DNA of 64,000 nucleotides, taken from NCBI RefSeq assembly GCF_047663525.1, contig NC_092587.1, positions 42,678,501-42,742,500 on the forward strand, read 5' to 3'. The notes beneath the pieces are model-generated. The model was not told the DNA's origin and made no database searches. It was given only the letters and a program-made list of their open reading frames with translations. Of this stretch, positions 1 to 14,400 are shown one piece after another (position 1 is the stretch's first letter; each line of letters opens with the position of its first letter). Source of the stretch: Anas platyrhynchos (taxonomy: Eukaryota; Chordata; Aves; Anseriformes; Anatidae). The position numbers and the translations under genes are program-made.

Positions 1-56
1 GTCAGGGTCCCGTCCACGTCGAAGAGGCAGAGCACCCGGCCCCGAGCCGCCGCCAT
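1..56 (-). CDS. PMM1: PMM1 first coding exon (5' part only)
   Basis: Phosphomannomutase 1 interconverts mannose-6-phosphate and mannose-1-phosphate (and the glucose equivalents) in the cytosol. Only the first 18 codons plus two bases are in the window. Reading the minus strand from the ATG at 56-54 gives MAAARGRVLCLFDVDGTLT. This holds the HAD-superfamily motif I, DVDGT, whose first Asp (residue 13) is the phosphorylated nucleophile and second Asp (15) the acid/base. The start sits in a GC-rich island and is the only ATG in frame upstream of the motif. PMM2 shares this motif, but the neighbouring DESI1-XRCC6-SNU13-MEI1 order matches the PMM1 locus of human 22q13, so PMM1 is preferred. The rest of the gene lies left of the window. 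Confidence 0.87.
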   Translation of the reverse strand, partial: MAAARGRVLCLFDVDGTL

Positions 57-200
57 CCCCGCTGCCGCCCGCTGCCAGCCCGCCCGGCGGCCCGGGGGCG
101 GCCCGGGGGCGGGACCGCGCCGCGGCGCCATCTTGTGGCGGCTGAGGGGGGCTGAGAGGGGTGAGGAGGACTGGCAGGCCGCGGGCAGCTGGTCCATGGG
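57..200 (-). promoter_or_regulatory. PMM1 CpG-rich promoter / 5'UTR
   Basis: GC-rich sequence immediately upstream of the PMM1 start codon. It contains two repeated GC boxes (cccgggggcgg type, about 89-113). On the minus strand, positions 135-124 read CAAGATGGCGCC, which matches the YY1 core consensus. There is no TATA box. I infer a TATA-less housekeeping promoter; the transcription start is not visible from sequence alone. Confidence 0.55.
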
Positions 201-2358
201 GGTTTTGGGGTTGGTTTTAGGATTATGGTCCTTTATGGGGTTTGTCTACGTGCAATCACACATATCTCTGTCTTCTGTGCGGCGCAGCCATGCACCGTCT
301 GCCTCAAAAGACAGCCGTGCAGTCAGACGCACAGCGAACTCCCGGTGCCCATAAACACAAGCCATTTCTTGTTTATAAGGCACAGCACGGTACAAAGACA
401 ATACGTCCCCTGTCTGACTGGAGGAGACATGGTGCTGGGAACAACTGCCAGCTCGCTCCCCTCACAGCCCCAGAGATGTGGCAGCACTTCGGTTCTCTCC
501 ATAGCCCATGCTGCCCCTCTGGTCTGTTCTCCCAGCTGCTCCCCCAGGGCATCCCAAATGTTGTGCCCAGCCTCGCAGCTATTTCAGGCCAACCTGCTTC
601 CCGTGAGGACTCCAGGACACCACCATCGCTCTGCAGTCTCTTGGCTGACCTTGCGCTTGCACAAGCTGGGTGCTCACCCCTTCGCCCAGTTGGACTAAAA
701 CCATCCCCCTGCACATCCACATCTACACTTCATAGCACAGCAGGAGGAAGAGGGCAGGCTCTCAGCCACATCAGGGTCTGGATTTAATAAAAAGGACGTG
801 GTCCCCACTGGGATCTTTGTGTTATTCTCAGTGTCTGAGGCCAGCGCAGGCTTCTGCTGCAGAGGCCGCATGTATGGGCAGCTTTCCCCTCGGGCACCCA
901 GCTGAGGCTCATCTTTCCACACGGGGCAGGAGACAGCCACCAAAAAGGCCCCTCCGAGGGACCTGACCCCCTAACTCCCGGGGAGCAGGAGTAGCTCCGT
1001 GCTGCACAACGCCCCAGCACTGCCACCCGGTGGCACTTGCCGGCATCAGGAGGGCCACCAAGGCACCGCTCCGCTTCGTTTTCTGCACGCCTACAGAAAA
1101 CGCTGGCTTTAAGCCAGCGGTAGAGCTTTCCAAAATCTGACCTACCTGCTGTGCTTTCTCCAGCTTATTATTTCCGTCGTGCTGCTTTACGAAGTCTTTT
1201 CAAGTCTACAGCATGCCAAACCACCTCCCTCAGCACCTTTATGGCCATTCACCGTCAGCTGGGGAGGGCCTGTGCCACTGTGGTTTCCCCAAGAGCACAA
1301 AAATCACCTGGGTTAGCTCTGAGAACAAGCCACTGCGGCTGTCCCAGTTATTTAGTACTTCAGAGAGCTGCTTAGCTCCTCCCTTGATGCATTCCCTTGC
1401 TTGCAACTTGGACAGCAGCAGTTGTGGATGAAAGCAGGTATTTTGGTCCAAGTTTTGACGGTGTCTGTGAGCACTGTACATTATGACTAGGGCCACTATT
1501 ATGGTCACCATCTCCCCGTTGTACTCACTCCCAGGTATTTTACCTGGGGCTAATACTTGAAAGTAAACCAGCCCCCCATCTGAAGAACAGACCAAAATGA
1601 CCACAACCATTAAAGCCCCTTACCCTACCAAACCCACACAGATTGCTGTACAAACAGCAAGCTGTGTGGCTCAGCACATGGATGTCATCAGTAAGCGTCC
1701 AAAAGCCCATACTGAAATAATTTCTTACCCAAAGCCCCAACTTTCCTCTAATTTTTAACAGCCTACTAGCAGAGGCACCATGGACGCTGCTACATAACCC
1801 TCACCCGTATGCCCTCTGCAGCTCCAGAGGAACCCAGGAATGAAGCCCACTTCTTAAGGCTTCTTCCTTCCTTTTTAAAGTAGTAGCACTGAGACAAGCA
1901 GGAGAGGAAAAAAAAAAAAACAAAAACAAAAACAAAACCTTTTGTTATGCTTAAGCTCTTTTGGGCCTCTTCTTCAAGAGCACACATTGGGTATTTCATT
2001 CTTGAACACTTAAATGAGCAATGGCTGTACACAATCCGTGCTGACAAACCGCCTACTGTCTGACCTTTATTCAACTCATCCAAGCTGTGCCAGCCCTCAG
2101 AAGAGGGATTTTAACATACCACAGTGATTGCAGAAGTAAAATGTCCCCAAATTTAAATAAAAATATTGCCCATGGCCAGTTCTAGCAAAGAGCAGTAGCC
2201 ACTGTCACTTCTACCAGCAGTACACAGCACAAACTGCTGGGACGGTTTCGTAACCTGCAATTTCCAGCAGGGAACAGCGTGAAGCAGATTTCTGGTGAGC
2301 TGCCTTTGCTGGGTAGCTGCGTGGACACATACAACCAAACAGGAAATTGCTGTACTTT

Positions 2359-2364
2359 TTTATT
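2359..2364 (-). terminator. Candidate DESI1 poly(A) signal
   Basis: TTTATT on the plus strand is AATAAA on the minus strand. It is the first canonical hexamer met downstream of the DESI1 stop codon and would give a 3'UTR of about 3.1 kb. A second copy lies at 2066-2071. Use of either is unproven. Confidence 0.35.
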
Positions 2365-4243
2365 GTAATAGAAAAAAAAAAATCAAAACATCACTTTCTG
2401 TCTAAAGATGTTATTAACATTTTAAAAATGGCATGGTGGAACCCCAGCAATACTTGACAGAACAGTAAGTGTGGGAAAAAGGGTCCTGCTCCCCTCCAGG
2501 AGTTCAGCTTCCCTGCTCCCCTTTGTCAACCAGCTGAAGTTTGCCACCTCTGTACGCTTCCATACATTGTTCATTGTAGTTTGTGCACCTATGAGTAGGT
2601 ATGGCTGGGAGGAATGTTGGCTGCACAGACCTGCAATTTACACGCAACCATCTTTGGAGAAAATGGGTTTCCTAAGAGGCCTACGGGGTGCAAGGGTCTC
2701 ATTACCCAGTAAGATCAAACAAACAGGATCTCCTCCTATAGTTCCTTTGCCACAATACACAGAGTAGGTCCAGAGACATGGAGACCCTCTGGAGCTCCTT
2801 TTGAGAGTACCACAGTTACTGCAACCAGAATGTGTCTGAGTGAAATTTTACCCACTGATACTCAAGTAGCAGCATTCTCTCCGCAACAGGGCTGCTCAGG
2901 AGGGGAAAAGGCTGATTGCAAAATGCCTGGGGGGAACCTCTTACATCCTGTCAGGAGGCAGGAAAGGAAAAGGCCCTGAAGCAAAAACCAGGCTCAGGAC
3001 CTCTGAAGTGGACACATTTGTCATGCAATGAAGCATGGGGCAGAGACCATGGTACTAGAGACTGTGGTGCCTGTGCTTGCCTTGCAGAACAGCTGTACCA
3101 GCAGATGGCTGTACCTGAAGTGATAGTTTGCCGAAAGAAACAACCACAGCTGTGCTCCTTGTGGGTACCAAACTAGCATACCCAGATGTTGTGCTGCGTT
3201 GTATCAGCTTCTGTATACCTGTTCGACAGAGGAAGCGCCAAGATCTCTAACGTGCTGTTGTGTTTTGTGGTATAGTCATGTCTGTACTCAGATGAGAGAC
3301 CGTTATTCTTCACAAAATAGGCATGGAAAGAGTCTGGAGGGGATTACACAGACAACAGGAAAACTATGCTGTGGCTTTCCAGAAAACAAACACTTACCAA
3401 TTCCTTCTCCAGAAGCACCAAGAGGTGCTGTCTGGTAAATAATTTACTACAGAATGCTTTCTGCAAACAGTACATTTTGATGGTGAAAGACTGAAAACTT
3501 TTGCATTAAGCTTTTGCATCTGTACTAACTGCTGGAGTTGTCTCCTAGTCCAGTCTGTCAAATGAACACTTAAAAAGTTGATGGCACGAGCAGAGAATGA
3601 CAGAAGGAAAAATTCACCACTGACAACAAAAAAACATTCTGGGCTGCAAGGGCCACCTGCACTCAGAGCAGCTCCACACAACTGCAAAAGGACTGACAGT
3701 CCCCGACTTCCACTGGTGTAGTGACTCCACAAGGTGCAGGGCAACAGAGTAACTGACAGAGTGACTGAACTGTGGGTTTCTTCCACTTCATCCCCACAAA
3801 AATAACAGCGTGAGAAACATACTAATCCGTATTACTCTGGGAGAAAGATAGCCCAGCAGAGGAAAGACATCTCCTTTAGGTATACGGAGAGATGCAGGAC
3901 TGAGCTTGCAGCAATTGTTTGCACAACAAAGCACTGGAACTAAGGGCTATACTTTGCATAGATGCTTTCTTCAGTGGCATCTGGGATGTGCAATCCCCAT
4001 TTATGAAACACCAGCAATGTTTTGGGGGTTTGCCTGATATCTTTCTTGTGTTCCTTCTGAAGTGTACTTGCTACAGAATTGTTCAGGAAATCAGTGTATA
4101 TACATGCATGAAAAGAAATCAATGTGCCTCATCTTTCCTTCCCCTGATTTTTTTCCCCACTGCAAATAATTGCAAAGCCGTAAGAACCTGAATTTCTAAC
4201 CTAAATTCAGAACCTAAATTCATGCCTGTCTGAATTTAAGAAG

Positions 4244-4372
4244 AAGAGATTGGACTGTGCACTTAGGCACATGGTCTGAACTTTTGGGTAGACCTGTGCG
4301 GTGTCAAGAGTTGGACTTGATGATCCTTAAGGGTCCCTTCCAACTCAGGATATTCTATGATTCTATGATTAA
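4244..4372 (+). mobile_element. CR1 LINE 3' end fragment
   Basis: The stretch ggacttgatgatccttaagg, then the phrase about gtcccttccaactcagg, then attctatgattctatgatt, is the classic avian CR1 3' terminus with its short tandem tail. Only about 130 bp of the 3' end is kept, as usual for 5'-truncated CR1 copies. It probably lies in the DESI1 3'UTR or just downstream. Confidence 0.88.
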
Positions 4373-5436
4373 CCTTAAATTAGAAGATGCAGTATTGATA
4401 CAATCTAACATCAATCTAAGGATAGGACTGCTTCTCCATGCATCCCAATCAACTCAACTGTTCCACAAAAAAGCTTAACTTCACTATTCCTTATTTTCTG
4501 TAAATTTGGGGAGACCTAGCACTTATTTCCCTCACTTAAGCAGAGCGCTCTCATTATTGTGCAGCTGCCATGCTATTCCTGCCTCACTGTACTGTAACTC
4601 TGGCTTAGTGAGAAAAAATAGCTCCTGAGCAAAGGTAAAAGTTAACAGGATTCTATCCATCTGCTGACAAACCTGCTTGGAGAAAAGAAAGCTTACTTTC
4701 ACCTAAAATTTGCTCATGAGATTCTGTCCGTTCAGCTGGTTCTCTCCCTTAACACTTGGATCTCGCCTTACGAGGCTCCTGGTAATTTTCAGTTGCAGCC
4801 TCCCACCCACACACAGCTGATCCCATTGAAAGTCTCAGCTTTGAAAGTGATGCTGACTAGCTCAGCGAGGCCACCCTTTCCACTCAGCTGTGCCATTGCA
4901 AATACTCTGATCAGATGAGTTGAGCTTGTCCCCTGAGCAAATAACACAACGTTAATGAAATATGTGTAAGACTAGTACAGGGACACCTTCACTTCCTAGG
5001 CTACAAACACTTCCTTTGTCTTCTTGCTACAGACTTCAGTAAATACCCCCAGAATACACGCAGTGACAAGAGAAAGAGATGTGAGCCTGCAAGGGATGGC
5101 TAGGACATCCCATTTACACCAAAATGTGTAACGGGTGCTTGAATGTTCATGGAATGAATTCCCACTTACCAGCACGGGATTTACTTAGAAAGTGTCAGCC
5201 TAACTCAGGCAGGACAGCCTTTATAAATTAGTACAATACTATTAGAAATTATGGCAATCTTTTTGGTAGCATTGTCTTACATGCACCCTGATAACCCTCT
5301 CCCTAGGAAATTTTAAAACTGGTCCTGTAATTTCCATAGAGTTAATTCTGATGGGAAATTATAAAATAGAAATCTGGTAGATTCGTGTTTAAAAAGGAAG
5401 AGGCATGGTGAGGCTGGGCACAATGGGTCACTCCTG

Positions 5437-8400
5437 TTAGCTCTGTCCATTATGTCTGCTGAAAGCATTTCCTCCAGGTGCCTGGATCTGGATGGTATCC
5501 AGGAGGGGTCTCAAAGCTTGTCCAAAAGGTCTGAGAAGGCAAAGAAATAAACACATCAAATAGCTTACTTGAACAATTTTTCCCATTTACTACAGAAATG
5601 GGCTCACTTCCTAGACTGGAATCAAATCACCATAACAGAAGTAAAGTTGATGAAGAGACTTTCACTTTTCACTACAAGCAAACTAGATTTAACTTATCAT
5701 GCAGAATTTACTGTTCAATAGCTAAGGATCTTAAAGCAGATTTTCTATAAAGGTAATTCCAAGTCCTAACACACCCACGCCGCTAATGTGGTATTAGTGT
5801 GTCTGAAACTGGCTTTCAGTAATTCATTCTACTTAAGCATGCGAATGAAATCCCTGTTATGCAACTGCAGTTCTTCATTAAGCACCACATCAATATTAAA
5901 GACTAGAATAGCCCCTAGTCCCCTTATAAGACAATGATTCAACACAGAGAATCGTGTCTGTTGCAATCTGTAGCACCAAGTTTGTCTTTTGGTGTGACTC
6001 ACTCTGTTACAGCCTGGCTGAGAGATCTGAGGAAATAAGAGCCCAAGGCAGAAGATGTGTCTCTCGGATGATGTGGTATACCACTGCTATGAGAAAGACC
6101 CAAACAATGGAGCTAAATCACCCTGCTGGGATCCTTACCAGTTCAGAGTACAACAGAAGAGGTCGAGCTGACCTGCCTTCACTTCCTCTTTCATATTCTT
6201 TTTCCACTCAGTTCTAGCTTTAAAGCTGCAGCAGTAATTTTAAAATTACATCTCCCCTGCCTCTTCACAAGCAAAATTGACATCTTCACTGGTGCTTTGA
6301 GTACGAGACGTGACCATTGAGATATACTGGTTTCCCAAGACAAAAAAAAAGACAAAACCAAACAGCTACCAAAGAAAAGACACACTTGCATCACTTTCAG
6401 AAAGTCCCTTTACGTGTCTGGTCACATAAGAGAGGCCCTCACAAAATAGCTAATTTAAGTTAAAGACAGAAGAACAACCTTCTTTCACACCTTCTCAGTA
6501 ATGCCAGCGCAAGTTAGCACCTGTCGGACAGTGTTGTAAGCGTTAAAGGAAAGCAAACAGCATCCTCTCCTTAATCTCACGCTGGTTCTCACAGAGCCGG
6601 CAGAAACTGGTACTGCTGCCTCTGTCAAATATTTAAGCATTAGCATGAAGCAATACACTACAGGGAGAAGCAGAATGCATACTCACGTGGCAAGAACTTC
6701 AGATGGAAGGTCAGTGATGTAGGAAGGGATTTTTCTTCCTGTCAGGAACTGTGCCACTTCATTACTGAAGGTGTTGCAGTTATGTTCAAAGATGTTATAA
6801 GACTCACTTCTGCGCCACAGGAAAGGAATTGAAACATGAAAAGAGAGACCCAGCAATAAATCTAACAAGAAAAACTTTGACCACCAATGAGGAACATCTC
6901 CTTACATCAGCACTTTTCTCCCCTTCCCAACAAAGGGTGCTAAGTCAAGTACGTAAAATACAGACATCAATTCACCTTCAAATTCAATTGAATCAGGGTG
7001 GAAAACGACATCTCTCTGCATCACTGACTCTATACAATGTTTTTTGAAGGGTAAGTGAGGTCAGGTTTCTTTGAGTAAAACCACAGAAGGAGTAAGGAAA
7101 AAAAAAAATCACAGGAATTATTGATATTGAAATTTAGCCAGAACACTAATGCTACCATTTCCTATCCTCTTGAGAAGCTGACAAGACTCTTTAGCAACCA
7201 AGACCTTGATTTTACTTATCTGAAAGTTGGCAGCTTTACTACAAAGCTTCACCCATGACTCATGGGGCAAAGCACTATTTACTGAAATATTTCATACAGT
7301 GCCTTCGTTTTCCCTGGTGATCCTCTCTAAAGCATTTTAGGTGTTATTCCATTTTGAAAACAACAACAACACAAAAATACAACAACAAAACAAACGTGAA
7401 AGATTTCCTGGTAGAATGTCTTCCCAGCCTAGCTCAGGGCTGGCACACGAGAGGGTTGCCTAGTTGTACGTATCAGTTCCAGTCTCTTATCTGTAGAGCA
7501 CTAACTAATACACTAGGCAAAGTTCTGTGAATGGGATGGGTTTCAGAAGACCTTTCTCCCTCTTTCCCTAAAAGCCTTTTTTTTTTTTTTTGGCACACAG
7601 ATTTTATAGCAAAAGCTGCTACTTACCGGAACATAGATTCCCCCAAAGACGACAAATATTCCAGAAAAAGTTCTTCTGTGACTTCAGTGTTTCCCAGGTC
7701 AACAACCAAGTCTGGGGGGCCAAGCAGCGTTCCTCCCTTTAACAATTAACATCCAGAAGATAATATTAAAATCAACAGACTGAATTATTTTGGGGTCCAC
7801 TGAATTGAGCTATGGTTTCTCCAGGCACAGAAAGAGGAACTTTTAGTTTATCAAGCAAGGAGCCCTACTGGCCTTCCCCATTCTCCACCTAGAGAATGAG
7901 AGGTTATGTGCCGAAATCTCTAAAATACAGAAAAATTCTGCTTTAGAAGAATTGCCCATCAGTTTCACCACTCCAGTGGCAGAAAGGTCTGTCAAAGCAT
8001 CGTGTTCTATTTTTTTTTTTTAAACTTCCCTCCATGTTCTTTTCCTCAGATGCCCAGGGCAACCATGGCAAGCAGCCACATCTGGCTGAATTCAGAGTTC
8101 TCTTCACTTGCTGCTTTTCTAAAGGACACAAGCAAATCTGATCTGTAAGCCTATCACAAAATTATCTCCTCAGAAAACTAAGGTTAACTTACAGGTGCAC
8201 AGCTGGAGATTCCCCCACTGCCAAAGAAGAACTCATCCTTATGGACTATTATGGAGGTGTGCCTGCCAGGGAATAAAAACAGATGAAATAAAGGAAACAT
8301 TTAACCTAGCACATTAATCACCAGTAAAGACATTGTGGTCAAGGTCATCACCAAGTTAATAGCTGAAGGAAAAAGTCAATGCGTTTCTGTGACTAGGAAC

Positions 8401-11400
8401 AGTATCTGCTGGGACAAAAAACAAATGGAAATGATTATCAACCCTACTGCAACACTGTGGGAGGTTGGGAAGAAGGGCTCAGCTAGGTGCCTAAGCATGT
8501 ACGAAGGAAGATTGGGACTTCCACAGCAGCACGAGAACTCCAGCAGCCTCTTTCCGCTAACGGGTTGAGGGTGAAGTTGCTGAGATAGTCGCAGAGCTAG
8601 CTCTGTCTCTCTCTGCTGGCAGAAGGGTCTGACTGATAGCAACCCACTGAGGATACGGTTGGGCAATCACTAGAGAGGGCTTGAGAGAGACGCAGAAGGT
8701 GGGTTATTTATTTATTTATTTTTAAACTTTCTGAGCATGACCTACAGCAAACTAGGAAATGATTTGTAACTGAACGTAGCCATGGTTCTTACATAACCAG
8801 GAGGCTAGATTCTCTAATACCTTCTCCCCACCTACTCTTTTACTCTCATGTTTAGTCCTGCAATTAGAAGACAGTGTCTGGGACAGGGACAACATCCTGA
8901 ACCCTGGAAAATGGGTACAAGAGAGCACTAAACCAAAACAATGACTAAAACCATGAGATCCTAGCACCTGACTCTATGTGATTTTACTGTCAGTCTGTAT
9001 TCAGGAACAGAAAGTGCCTTGGTCTCTTCTCCGTGCTAAAGTGTTCTTAAGACCTGCAGCAGATACAATCTATGGATAATACTTCCTACGCCACAGGAGT
9101 TAACACATTATGCAAGTTAAATGCAGTCACTTACCAGATGCCTTCCAGCTGTTTCCCTGTATGCAGAAAAAAGATCATTATTAGCAATGTATTCTCCAGA
9201 TTTCAGCCTACCTTCTGTCAATCACAAAGGAACCTTGCCTGTTATTTCACCATGACAGCATCCCCAAAGACACAGCTTTCATCCCAGAGGCAGTTCTAAA
9301 GAAGCAGCATGCCTTTTTTCCCAACCTAAACTACTGTGTCCACACCAGTGCCTCCCATTTTTCCCGCTGCATGCAGAGCTGGCAATGCCACCCTACCCTG
9401 CCAGTGCTTACATTCCTTGGGCTTTTGCCTACAGACAAAGGAAAGAAACCTTATCCCACAGTTACAGAGCCTTCAGTCATGACCAGAACAGTTGAGTTTT
9501 GCACTGCTTTCACAATCACAAGAGGTCTGCCAGCACGGAGCACTCACTTTCCTTTTTCAGTGACTGATCTGACTTCAGCCAACTATCTGTGGTGATGGTC
9601 TCTACAATCAGCTGTCCCCTGGCTTCCCCGCCTCTTACAAACTAAGAGCTTAAATGAATGTGTGGAATTAGTGTTGTAATTTATACAAGTTATAAAATCA
9701 AACTGTGTGTTTTGTAGAACACAGCAGCAGTAACGATATGCTTCAGGCACAGCTAAACTGATAGCATGGTTGTCTTACACAGAGCCCCTTCTGAAATTCT
9801 TTTCCAGTTCCCTGGTGCATCTTTTTCAAGTGTCCTCAGCACACCACCTCACGCTCAGCTGTCCTCTACATCCAGGCAGCACCTCTCCTGAGAACTTCTG
9901 TTGTCACAGCCTTGCTTTTAGGTGCCAGAATGTGATTTGAGCACCTGCAGGTTTCCTAGAACTAGACCAAGAGCACCGTAGACAGATGACAAAAAAAAAA
10001 AGCCAGCTGAACACAAGAGGCATTGTGCCAGGAAGAATTTGTTAAGGAAGTGCTGCTGGGCTACCTTCAGGCCAACAGCCTTTGCTCTGGTTTGGACACC
10101 ATCTGTTTGCATCAGATGGGCATCAGGCCTCCTAAAGCCTGCTGCAGACCTCAATTCCTGAATTCTAGGCCATCGCGTCCAGATATTGTTCTCTTCCTTT
10201 CCATTTTTCTCCTTTCAGTGAAGCTTCAGAGCTCTGGTCTTTTTAAAATAAAGAAATAATAATTAAAACCAGTTCTATTCAAATGCTTGCGACAATAAAA
10301 CTTTTCTTGGCTATCTTAAGAGCCACCGCCTTGCCAATCCTCCGATGAGGATAATCCCTCAGGCCTTCCCAGAAAGGGATGCCTATGTGCCCAGGTAAGG
10401 AATTCACAGCCACCACTGCAATTTCCTCACTTCAGTTTGACGCAAAATAGGCACAGAAATGGAAACCTGCTTCAGATGAGGGTCACACACGTGTGGAGGC
10501 AAGGAAAAGTCTGTCTGATGCCTGCAGTGTCACAACCAAGTGAGCATACACAGTTTTATTGTAGGTGGACTGATCTGTCACTGCCGTGGCCCGCAGCCAG
10601 GCAGCAAACATATTCTCTGCCATCCTGTTGCACAGAAACGTGGGCACGGAGCAGGAGGGAGGCCAAAAGATAGCAGCAGCGATGAGGGGAGTGGAGCAGC
10701 GTGTCGCAACATCTCAGCAGGATTTGCTGCCTCTTGAGCACGTCCCACCCCACTGAGCTGGATCCTCTGGCCCTTGTCCCACACCTTGCCCATCGGAGCT
10801 CTCGCCCTGCATCCCGGAGCTGCCAAAAAGCAGTGATAGCACAGCTCATCAGCACCAGCAGCTGGGGAGGGCACAGGGCACGGCCTGCAGCAGCTGGCCT
10901 ACCTCCTTGGCATTGCGTAGTTCACGTTCTCTTTATCTTCATAAATTAATGCACGTTTCTATTCACAACAAATCACCATTTTCCAGGAGGAAACTGTTTC
11001 AAAAGCAGCACAAGGATTCTGTCCTCACCGGATCTACCTTGAACAGGACCTCCAGGGATCCCTTTCCACCAGTGTGGTTCCCTGATTGCACGAAGGCAAA
11101 AAAGCAGAGAGAATTCAGGAAAGGAACTTCACATTAACCTCTACTCCGGCCGGGGGGGGGCTCTCCCTGGCTGCTACGCCCCAAGTCCACAGGCAACAAC
11201 AGCAGGGCAGCTCCGGGCTAGCACAGCCCCACAAGGCAGGGCTGTCTGAGGCCAGCTGCTGCCAGGCGCTGCTTTGAACGGAGCCGCTGTTTGTTTTTAA
11301 CTCCTCACGGACAGCGTCCAGCAGCAGGCACAAAATACACTGCTCACAGCCTCTCGGGGTACAACACACAGGCCAGCCCTGCCCGTACGGCCAAGCAAGG

Positions 11401-14400
11401 ATCTGCACTGCTGTTCCCACAGCCCAAGGCAAGTTGCATCCAGGCCTGGCAGCGACACTTCCAATAAAGCTGTTGCTGGCAGCACTGCCCAGCTTCATAA
11501 GTAAAAGGTCAAGCTTTTCGGGGAGCCGCCCCAAATAATCCAAGAATAGGAACGTCCACATGGGATGGTATTTGTTGGGCATCTGCTGTTCATCCAGGTA
11601 AATAAGGTAACAATAAGGTACACAGGGAGTTTAAATATTCCAATGGGCCTCTAGCTGTTGGGGAGGAAAGGGTATTGCAAATTTAGCTGAAGGCACTTCA
11701 TCAAACAACAATTAGTGCAGATGGCCAAGTTGCCAGGTATCAGCTATCCTGCTGTAATTACCTGTGAGGAAGCTCAGCCTGCAGTAAACGTGGGGTAACT
11801 CAGTTTAATTTCAGCTGCTGCCATTGCAAGCTGATGTAAGGCAGATTGCTGTTTGTCACGGATGAAGAACGTGGGCATTGAAGTCACCCTGTCAGAGCCG
11901 TGAGATTCTAGGATGGCAGCTCCTTAAGCTTTGGAAACCCGATCAATGCCCAACCTCTTAAGCCTTCTTTTCTACTTGCTGAGGTGCTCATATGGATATT
12001 TCCTGAAGATACTCAGCAGAACTCAGGAAGGGATGTCAATTATGCATAGATCCGTGCACTTCAGCCTCTCAAAGATTTAAATTGCTGAATGAGGCCAAGT
12101 TTCATCTGCTTTTTGTGGCTGTTGGCTATTATCTTTGTTTATAACATTCACAGCGCAAATAGCTTTCTTGCTCAAGTACGTACCAGAGAAATATGAGAAA
12201 AACACAACAGTCAAACGCGTTAAAAAATCGCAGGAGCCTCAGCTTAGCTACAGGAACAGGGAGAACGGAATGGATTTGTTTGTTGTGCTGATTCAGGAGA
12301 CTGCCATCACGAGCATGAGGGCATTTTGAAAGAAAACAAACCTGAATAATTTTAGAATAACAATCAAATCAGATTACTTCCATGCTGAGGTTTATCTGGA
12401 AGGCCAAGCAAAACGCAGATTAGATGCTCGCCAGTCTGTCTTACGGGCAGAGTCAATTTGTTAATCTCGTGGCGCATGTGATGTTGTTTATTCCTGTGCG
12501 TTTTAAGTACCAAGTGAAAAGAGTTTGCATATTAATCCAAACTATTAGGCTGAAGGGCAGAAGAGCTGAGACTTGAAGTAACTGTGTAAGGAGACGGATG
12601 TTTAGCCCATTTAGAGCTTGTTGTTCATCCCTCAGCTCAAGAGCAACTTTTAAAAATGGAAAATTATCCTAATTAGTCAAACACTTTCTCCTATGTGATA
12701 TTCAGGGTACTCAACTGAAGGAAAAGACTAAGAGAGGGAGGAGGGTGCTTCATTTCCCTTCTTGTGGTGCCTGGAGAGACCAAGCAGGGAAGACTGGGGG
12801 AGGGAATTGTACTTGATTTTCACAAGATCCCTAGCAAGTGTTTTGGAGCAAAGCTGCTGGGATCTTACAGCAGAGCAGTTTAATGTTTTTTGGAAAGCGT
12901 GGAGGTGAGGCAGCATAGTGTGCTGGGGCTAGGAACAAGGAACAAAGCAGAAGGTACTTTCTTTGGACAGTTATCTTTTGCTCCAACTCTTTCTGGGCTG
13001 CTAGGTGCTTACAGCTGAACGCCCTGCTCAAGAGTTCCACCTGACACACGCTGCCGGCCGACTCCACCGCAGTGAGCCAAGGCTGCTGCAGCAAACCAAG
13101 GTCCTGCCCATTCTGCGAGTCACGTGGGCAACAACCTCACTTACAGGACAGGGGAACTTAAAGAGCTGCAAGACATTTTTCTTCAAGCCCACAATGCAAT
13201 GGGTTTTTAATCTTCCTTAAAGATTTCTCTCAGTATCATCTTCCAAATCAGAACAATTCAGCTGGCAATGCTGTTATCCTCCCTGTTATCCTCCTTACAC
13301 AGAACCAGGTGCAAACTGAGATCTCATTTCCTTCTGGTTAGCATTTATTATTATTAGATCATGTAGCTGGACAGACAAACGTAGTCTGAACAGACTGAAT
13401 GAGGGAGAGCAGACAGTACCTGCAGAGAAGGTAGAGCAACAGCACACAGAAGTTAAACATGCCATGCCTGATATCAAAGCCAACTGAACTTCACTGTCTG
13501 GTCACTTATACTTTAGAATAGAAATATTCACCGAAAAGTTACAGGAAACTCACAGAAAGTAACAAGAACAAAAACACCTGGGGAAAAATGAAGAGACTTG
13601 CCAAGAGAGCTGAAGATGTGCCCAAGGGGCATGACTAAGTCACCCCAACACCTGGAAGGAAGGAACAACGCTGCGTGGCTCTGCTGTTCAGGTTCATCAC
13701 TCAGCCACAACGCAGAGCCCTGATCTCGAACCAGGCAGGCTAAACTGATCCTTGAACGCCGCACGGACATAATACATAATGCCTCTGGATCCTATTAGCG
13801 CGGCTAAAGGCATCGTGCGGTGATGCTCCCACAGCAGCCAGCCCCGTGAGGAGGAGCTCACCCCTGTGTGACAGAGGGCTGGGTTATCAGAGGGTCATAA
13901 AATGGTTTGGGCTGGGATGGACCTCACAGATCACTGGTGCCATGAGCAGGGACAGCTCCCCCCAGCCCAGGCTGCCCAAAACCCCATCCAGCCTGGCCTC
14001 GAGCACCCCCAGGGATGGGGCACCCCCAGCCTCTCCGGGCAGCCCGTGCCAGCGCCTCCCCACCCTCATAGTGAGGGATTTCCTCCTCACCCCTACCCCA
14101 AACCCGCTCTCCCCCAGTTTAACCCCATTCCCCGTGCCCTGCCCCTGCTCCCCCTGCCAGTCCCTCCCCAGCCGTCCCGCTGTGCGGCCTCCCCGCCCCC
14201 CTGCTCCCCACATCGCACCGGTGTCTCCTCACCAGGCCCCGCGACCGTTACCGTGACCGTTACCGTGACCGTTACCCGCACTGCCCCGTCACGCTGACCG
14301 GGCCGGCCTCACCCCCCCCCCACGGTCCCGGAGCCTCACCGAGCATGACGGGGCTGAGGCGGCGGGCCATGCCCTTGGACAGGTCGTAGACGTAGAGCTG

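Larger units (their letters stand above)
201..5436. other. PMM1-DESI1 interval: DESI1 3'UTR plus intergenic, no exon seen
   Basis: I found no open frame with convincing splice sites or recognisable protein here. The part to the right, down to about 2.34 kb, may be the 3'UTR of DESI1. No minus-strand AATAAA occurs between the DESI1 stop and position 2364. A CR1 tail at about 4244-4372 is the one repeat recognised. Around 1908-1938 there is an A-rich tract with CAAAAA units. The remainder to PMM1 is unassigned intergenic sequence. Confidence 0.4.

Noticed and set aside
373-787. Overlapping open frames on both strands right of the PMM1 promoter
   Set aside because: Several frames are open at once, none with recognisable protein content or matching splice sites, so they look like chance frames in GC-rich DNA.
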